Shown in pieces: positions 59,060 to 64,000 of a stretch of 64,000 nucleotides of DNA. Below the pieces are notes generated by a model. That model made no database searches. It was not told where the DNA came from and was given only the letters and a program-made list of their open reading frames with translations. The stretch spans positions 28,765,818-28,829,817 of the forward strand of contig NC_019875.2 of assembly GCF_002234675.1 (NCBI RefSeq). Direction: 5' to 3'. Position numbers and translations under genes: made by a program. How positions within the stretch are numbered: position 1 is the first letter of the stretch; the number at the start of each line of letters is the position of its first letter. This stretch comes from Oryzias latipes. Taxonomy: Eukaryota; Chordata; Actinopteri; Beloniformes; Adrianichthyidae.

Positions 59060-59400
59060 TGTTTACCTTAAAAGAACCACTCCTGTAAAAATGGTGTTTT
59101 TTGGTCTTTCTAACACGTCCTATGGTCGGATGTGGCATTTTTCTGATGATGGAGGACGTTTTTGAAGAGTATTAAGCTTAAAACTCCATTTTAGAGTATT
59201 TTTTATTCAAATCATTGTGAATCAGGAGCAGAGAAAAAAATTCTTTTTAGAAAAAGATCGTATTTGGGATGCAGAAACTATGCTGGGCGGGGCCACAAGC
59301 TCACTGCTCCAACCCGTTCTGATGCATCCACCTGCAAACAAATAAATCCACGAACGTCTTTGTTTTCCTCGTCTGAGCTGGAATCTGGATCTAAACTGGA
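59060..59400. repeat. Dispersed repeat (GGGCGGGGCCACAAGC family), second copy
   Basis: Shares ATGCTGGGCGGGGCCACAAG and the preceding GTGAATCAGGAGCAGAG text with 22490-22580. Confidence 0.5.
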
Positions 59401-59404
59401 CGGA

Positions 59405-59760
59405 TGGATCAATTCAATTCAATTCAATTCCATTCAATTTTATTTATATTGCCCAAATTCACAACAACAGTCGTCTCGATGGGCTTCGTATCGGTAATTG
59501 AAAAAGTAAAACATAAAATCAAAGGATCATGAATACATAGAATTCAATAGGGAAAAACTAAATTGAACTAACAAACTGACTAAACTAAACTAAACTAGAC
59601 ATCCCTGCCCTTAGACCCCCCTTCGCGGTAAGGAAAAACTCCTAAAAAACAGATTCTGGAAAAAATGAAGAAACCTCAGGGGTGTCCACATGAAGGAGGG
59701 ATCCTCCCCCAGGACGGACAGGCGATTTACCAGAACTCATAGAGAAGAATTAACTTATCT
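59405..59760. repeat. Dispersed repeat (ACAACAGTCGTCTCGATGGG family), copy 2
   Basis: A longer copy of the repeat at 32925-33115. It begins in an AATTC-rich run, contains ACAACAGTCGTCTCGATGGG and GACATCCCTGCCC, and continues through GGATCCTCCCCCAGGACGGA. Confidence 0.65.
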
Positions 59761-59899
59761 AACACTACAACTACATATATAAAAGTCCAGCAGACGAGCT
59801 TCATCCAGATGGAGTTGGAGGGACGGCCGGGGGCGCGGACCGAGCCGGAGACAGGATCCAGACAGGTTTCGCTCTGATATTGCTCGCCATTTCTTTTGC

Positions 59900-61050
59900 A
59901 CCAGTAACATTAGGTTGGAGGTGTGAGGGGCTGTAGGTTAGCGGGTGTACATAATGTTTGCTTAACTGTAAATCCCCTGAAGATTTTAATTTTTTTAACT
60001 GTTATTTATCTGTAAACAGAGCAGCTGTGGAGATTTTTGTACCAAAAAAAATGGAGATTGAATTTTTTTTAAAGTATTCTTATCACTTCTTAGTTGAAGC
60101 GTCTTGCATATCGATCAAACGTTGCATGAATCCCTCTAGTCACTCACTCCTACCAGACGCATGAAAGGAAACAAAACAAAAACATTTCTGTAAATAATTT
60201 GTTTATTTTTTTTTCCTCTTTCTGGAAAATATTGCCGCTGCTGAATTGCAGTGTTGATGACTTTTCAAGTTTTTAGCGGCAAACAGATCAAATTCCAGAC
60301 AACAGTGAAATTTTGTAAATGAAGTTCACAGCAGAAACTGTATTTAAAAAATCATAGCACATTCTCCAATTTATATAAATTAAGAGTCACATTTACAAAA
60401 AAAGGTGCATAAATAAACAATCGTTGTTGTGAGCATAAATGTAACAAACAAGCATTGTTTGGGAGTGAAAAAGGAGGATGAAAACATTTGCTGGCTTTTA
60501 GGATGTCAGGCGTCACTGCAGGAGAAACCTTCATGCCAGTGTGATCAGTGTGCGCACATGGACTTTGGAAAGCCTTTGAGGACCACTGACACATGGTACA
60601 GTCCAGTGCTTTCTACAGAAATATGACCTGACACTGGATTGTTTCAAACAGAAGCCATACGTCCCCCAGCATGGACACGGAATTAAACCTACAGAGAATG
60701 CAGAGAAATCCATTTCACAAAGGTTCTACGGTGATCTAAAGCAGGTTTGCTGATTTTCATCTTCTGTTTGTTTTTCATAAAAGTTTTGCTTTAACCAGAA
60801 TTCTCACAAATGTTTTGACACTTTTTAACCCCTGTTTTCAAATAAATTAAGCATTTTAGTATCCTAAACATGGGAAGCTATTCCATTCATGCTCTTAATA
60901 TTTCATTGTGTTTCAAAATAATTCCACAAAGAGCCAGAAACTGTCCAAAAAAATTCTTAGCAGTAAATGTACATTTTTTAAATCCAAAAAATCAAAAAGA
61001 TTGAGATGTTTGGAAAAAAAATTAAAGATGTAGGGACAAGAATACGGAAA
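59900..61050. other. Intergenic DNA, no gene recognised
   Basis: AT-rich sequence without repeat ends or coding signal that I can name. Confidence 0.5.
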
Positions 61051-61210
61051 TTCCGGCTGAGTAGCTCGGTTGGTAAGGTGAGAAGCTACCATGCAGGAAT
61101 CCAGGGTCCGATTCCCGGAGGGGAAGAAACAATGGTACTGGGGGCAATTACCATATCAATGGCAGGCAGTTAACATCACTCAGTGAGGGTCCTTAGGCAA
61201 GACCCTGAAA

Positions 61211-62311
61211 CAGGGGTCGGGAACCTTTTTGGCCAAGAGAGCCATAAACGCCACATATTTTGAAATGTAATTTCGAAAGAGCCATACAATAATGTAGTGT
61301 CCCTTTCCCACACTGAGGCACGGAGACTTAACCTCTTTTAAGGTTCTTTATTCGGGTTACTGCAGACCGCGACAAACGCCGAACAATTAATTCAGCAACT
61401 CCTGAATCTCTCCCGCTAAGACGAGAGCGCTTCTCCCAACTTTATATTCACCTGCTCGCGCTCCAGCCCTCCCATTTCCCTTATTTGGCCCATGGCTGAA
61501 CACCATTGGTCCAAACTACCTAATAACAGGCTGAGCGACAGAACTGAGAGCCAATCAGATGCGTTCAATGAACTTCAGAACTTTCAACGCGGCCCAACAG
61601 CCGCTCAGTCCGCGACAATATGTTTAAAACTAAAAATACAAATGAATGTGTGCATTTTATTTAATTTCAACATTTTTAAAGGACAATAAGTCTGTGGATT
61701 CTTTTTAATAACATCGTTATGCTGTTGCTAATAAATGATGAGTATTTCTCGTGGTAGTTTTGCTGATGGTCTAGTCTGGTTGATACGTGGTGAGTTTCTG
61801 CTTCATGCAGGCGTTGAGACTTTAAACGTGATCGTAGGTCTGACTGTTCTTTAGATGTGAGACAGACTGATCACATGCAGACATGGAGCCAAACATATAC
61901 TCACACACTGCAGTGAGTGACGGGCAGCGTGTTTTACGTTTTTACAATCCCTGCGCGATTCACCTGCTGCCGGTCCCCCCACCCTCTGCTTTCTCCCTCA
62001 CACATCCCATCCCCGCAAATGCGCGCTCTTTCTCAGAGACGGGAGCGCGCAGTTTTAGGCACGTCAATTCACAGGTTTCCGGGTGGTACAAACTCTGTGA
62101 AATAATAGATAATAGTAACTGATAGCGCTGGCGCAGATTTTTTTCTCCAAGCACCGCTACTACTGCGCGCCTCTGGCATCGCATCGGCCCGAGAAGGACT
62201 GGTCTAATGAAGAAAAAAAAAAAAAAGTATAACTAAAGATTTGTCTGCGAGCCACATGTGACCATCAAAAGAGCCATATATGGCTCGCGAGCCATAGGTT
62301 CCCGACCCCTG
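61211..62311. mobile_element. hAT element with 8-bp target duplication inside a SINE
   Basis: CAGGGGTCGGGAACCTTTTT at the left and GGTTCCCGACCCCTG at the right. CCCTGAAA is duplicated at 61203-61210 and 62312-62319. AGAGCCATA words recur near both ends. No transposase is visible. Part of the interior is a probable LTR. Confidence 0.92.
61298..61617 (-). mobile_element. Probable solo LTR within the hAT element
   Basis: On the minus strand the 320-bp stretch starts TGTCGCGGACTGAGCGG and ends GGGAAAGGGACA (TG...CA), with a TATA-like ATATAAAG and an AATAAAG polyadenylation signal in the expected order. A flanking target duplication is not clear, so the boundaries are tentative. Confidence 0.5.
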
Positions 62312-62559
62312 CCCTGAAAGCTACTGCCTCCCGAGCGCAGTTCAGTTGCAGCTCACCGCTCCCCCAGCGGATGGGTCAAATGCGGAGAAGAATTTCCCCA
62401 TTGAGGGATAAATAAAGTATCTAGGGGGGAAAAAAATGTACAAATCCAAAATTAAAACACAGACAAACTCAAGACTGTGTGAAAAAGGCGGAAAAACAGG
62501 CAAAGGAAGCTCCACTTAACAAAGTTCTGAGGATTTATTGCAGGAAAATCACAGTTGTG

Positions 62560-63200
62560 TCAAAACTCTTGTTTGTTTTAAAGGCAAGTTCATTTGTTTG
62601 GCACATTTGGCGTACTAAAACAATTCAAAGTGCTCTACATAGAGCATTAAAAGAAATGTGTGATAAAACTGTTAAAGGATTAGTCATTAAACTAAACTAG
62701 AAAGTTAAAAAATAACTGAATTTAAAGTCAGCTTAAAGTAACTGAATGGATGGATAAAAACACATCAAATGCTGAGAACAGGTGGCTCTTCATTTAAATG
62801 AACCGATTGTTTCAGCTTTCTGGAAGACCAGATGTGTGGAGCATAGAAGCTGAATGCAGCTTCTCCTTGTTTGGTTTGGACTCCAGAACTGATAAAAGAC
62901 CGGATCCAGATCACCGGAGAAGTGTTGCTGGCATACATTCTGGGTCAGGAGGTCAGTTGTGTTCTTTGGTGCCAAACCATTCAAAACTTTACAAAACAGC
63001 AACAGAGCTTTAAAGTCCATCCTCTGGCAGACAGGCAGCCAGTGGAAAGACCTCAGAACTGGACTGATGTGGTTCTACTGTCGTGGTCCCTGTGAGAACC
63101 TGAACAGCAAAGTTCTGAATGTAAAAACACTGTTACAGTCGTCAGGTCGACTAAAGACGAACACATGGACTAGTTCTTCCAGGTCCTGCTTAGACATCTA
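62560..63200 (-). mobile_element. L2-group LINE, RT C-terminal fragment
   Basis: The minus strand reads HISPVLRSFHWLPVCQRM then DFKALLLFCKVLNGLAPKN, the usual C-terminal motif order of L2-like reverse transcriptases. The common 3'-tail text CAATTCAAAGTGCTCTACAT is at 62620-62640. Confidence 0.75.
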
Positions 63201-63274
63201 TAATTTTCAGGTCTTCAGGTCCATCTCTAGATCCAAGTTTCCGGCCAGGTTGGTGATTTTTAGATTAAGAGATT

Positions 63275-64000
63275 GAGGCCATGGTTCTCGACCGGAGAAA
63301 GGTAGCTTGCCATCTCTTGGTGGGTGGAGTGTCCCTGCCCCAGGTGGAGGAGTTTAAATACCTTTGATTCTTGTTCACGAGTGAGGGAAGACCGGAGCGT
63401 GAGATTGACAGGCGGATCGGAGCGGCGTCCGTAGTTATGCGGTCGCTGTATCGGTCCGTTGTGGTGAAGAGAGAGCTGAGCGGAAAAGCAAAGCTCTCAA
63501 TTTACCGGTCGATCTTCGTTCCAATGCTCACCTATGGTCATGAGCTATGGGTCATGACCGAAAGAACGAGGTCTCGAATACAAGCGGCTGAAATGAGCTT
63601 CCTCTGCAGGGTGGCTGGGCGCTCCCTTAGAGATAGGGTGAGAAGCTCGGCCACCCGCTGAGAGCTCGGAGTAGAAGTGCTTCTCTTCCATATCAGAAGG
63701 AGCCAGTTGAGGTGGCTCGGGCATCTTGTCCTGATGCCTCCTGGACGCCTCCCTGGAGAGTTGTTCCGGGCATGTCCCACTGGGCGGAGGCCCCGGGGAA
63801 GACCCAGGACACCCTGGAGAGACTGTGTCTCTCGGCTGGCTTGGGAACGCCTCTGGGTCCTCCCAGAGGAGCTGGAGGAAGTGGCTGGGGCGAGGGAAGT
63901 CTGGGCATCTCTGCTCAGACTGCTGCCCCCGCGACCCTCTCCTGGATAAGTGGAGGAAGATGGATGGATGGATGGATGGATGGATGGATGGATGGATGGA
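63275..64000 (+). mobile_element. Non-LTR retrotransposon 3' region with two in-frame stops, tail in (ATGG)n
   Basis: A single frame reads VEEFKYL, then TGA (63365-63367), then FLFTSEGRPEREIDRRIGAA, AKLSIYRSIFVPMLTYGHEL and RIQAAEMSFLCRVAGRSLRD. A second TGA follows (63659-63661), then RRSQLRWLGHLVLMPPGRLP, GRRPRGRPRTPWRDCVSRLA and LLPPRPSPG, ending at TAA 63947-63949. It is the C-terminus of a common fish reverse transcriptase of uncertain clade. It ends in tandem ATGG that runs off the window. Confidence 0.82.

Larger units (their letters stand above)
61057..62425 (+). mobile_element. tRNA-derived SINE, split by a hAT element
   Basis: The head has GAGTAGCTCGGTTGGTAAGG (A box) and GGTCCGATTCCCGG (B box). 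The body continues after the insert with ACTGCCTCCCGAGCGCAG and GGATGGGTCAAATGCGGAGA, ending GGATAAATAAAGTA. The tail is typical of fish SINEs mobilised by L2-like LINEs. Remove 61211-62311 to read the original SINE. Confidence 0.85.

Noticed and set aside
61064-61130. A tRNA gene (A and B boxes present)
   Set aside because: No cloverleaf-compatible acceptor ends are seen, and the sequence continues into a SINE body and tail.

Overview
The window is ordinary vertebrate nuclear DNA from a ray-finned fish, probably a percomorph teleost. The genes have short GT-AG introns. The repeats are typical of fish: RTE, L2-group and R4 LINEs, tRNA-derived SINEs, and Tc1, hAT, piggyBac-like and Harbinger-like DNA elements. 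Two tandem pter genes beside a C1q-like gene match the PTER-C1QL3 neighbourhood of human 10p13. No bacterial-type genes, CRISPR arrays or operons are present.

Bases 1-22000 hold five apparently intact copies of a small secreted protein family that I do not recognise (gene 1, 505-1433 minus; gene 2, 6463-7326 minus; gene 3, 11906-12687 plus; gene 4, 16111-16943 minus; gene 5, 20040-21673 minus). All five have five coding exons, the same intron phases (2,0,0,1), a signal peptide and conserved cysteines. They form two cysteine subtypes. A sixth, decayed copy lies between the two pter genes at about 38.1-38.4 kb. The spaces between the genes are full of MITEs and SINEs.

Bases 22955-31357 are one large nested transposon. 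The outer element has 527-bp terminal inverted repeats, a 6-bp target duplication and a broken integrase-type (rve) transposase gene on the minus strand. A 2983-bp element with AT target duplications is inserted in its left arm, and a 516-bp hAT MITE in one of its introns. The uninterrupted right arm preserves the empty site of the first insertion. A 1.54-kb element at 14.0-15.6 kb has the same kind of ends and also a 6-bp target duplication.

Bases 34.2-41.2 kb hold two pter genes (N-acetyltaurine hydrolase / phosphotriesterase-related protein). Their sequence is a patchwork of near-identical and diverged blocks, which suggests gene conversion. Copy 1 carries a Tc1-like insertion in an intron and has GC where copy 2 has a GT splice donor. 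A c1ql3-like gene (42612-43670 minus) follows.

Bases 44-64 kb contain no host gene that I can support. They hold an R4-type LINE with an intact 788-codon reading frame set between two (TA)n tracts, an L2/jockey-group LINE split by a SINE, a 1.8-kb inverted-repeat element packed with ACTAGTTAACTAGT-like palindromes, a hAT element that split a SINE and carries a probable solo LTR, and LINE tails up to the window end.
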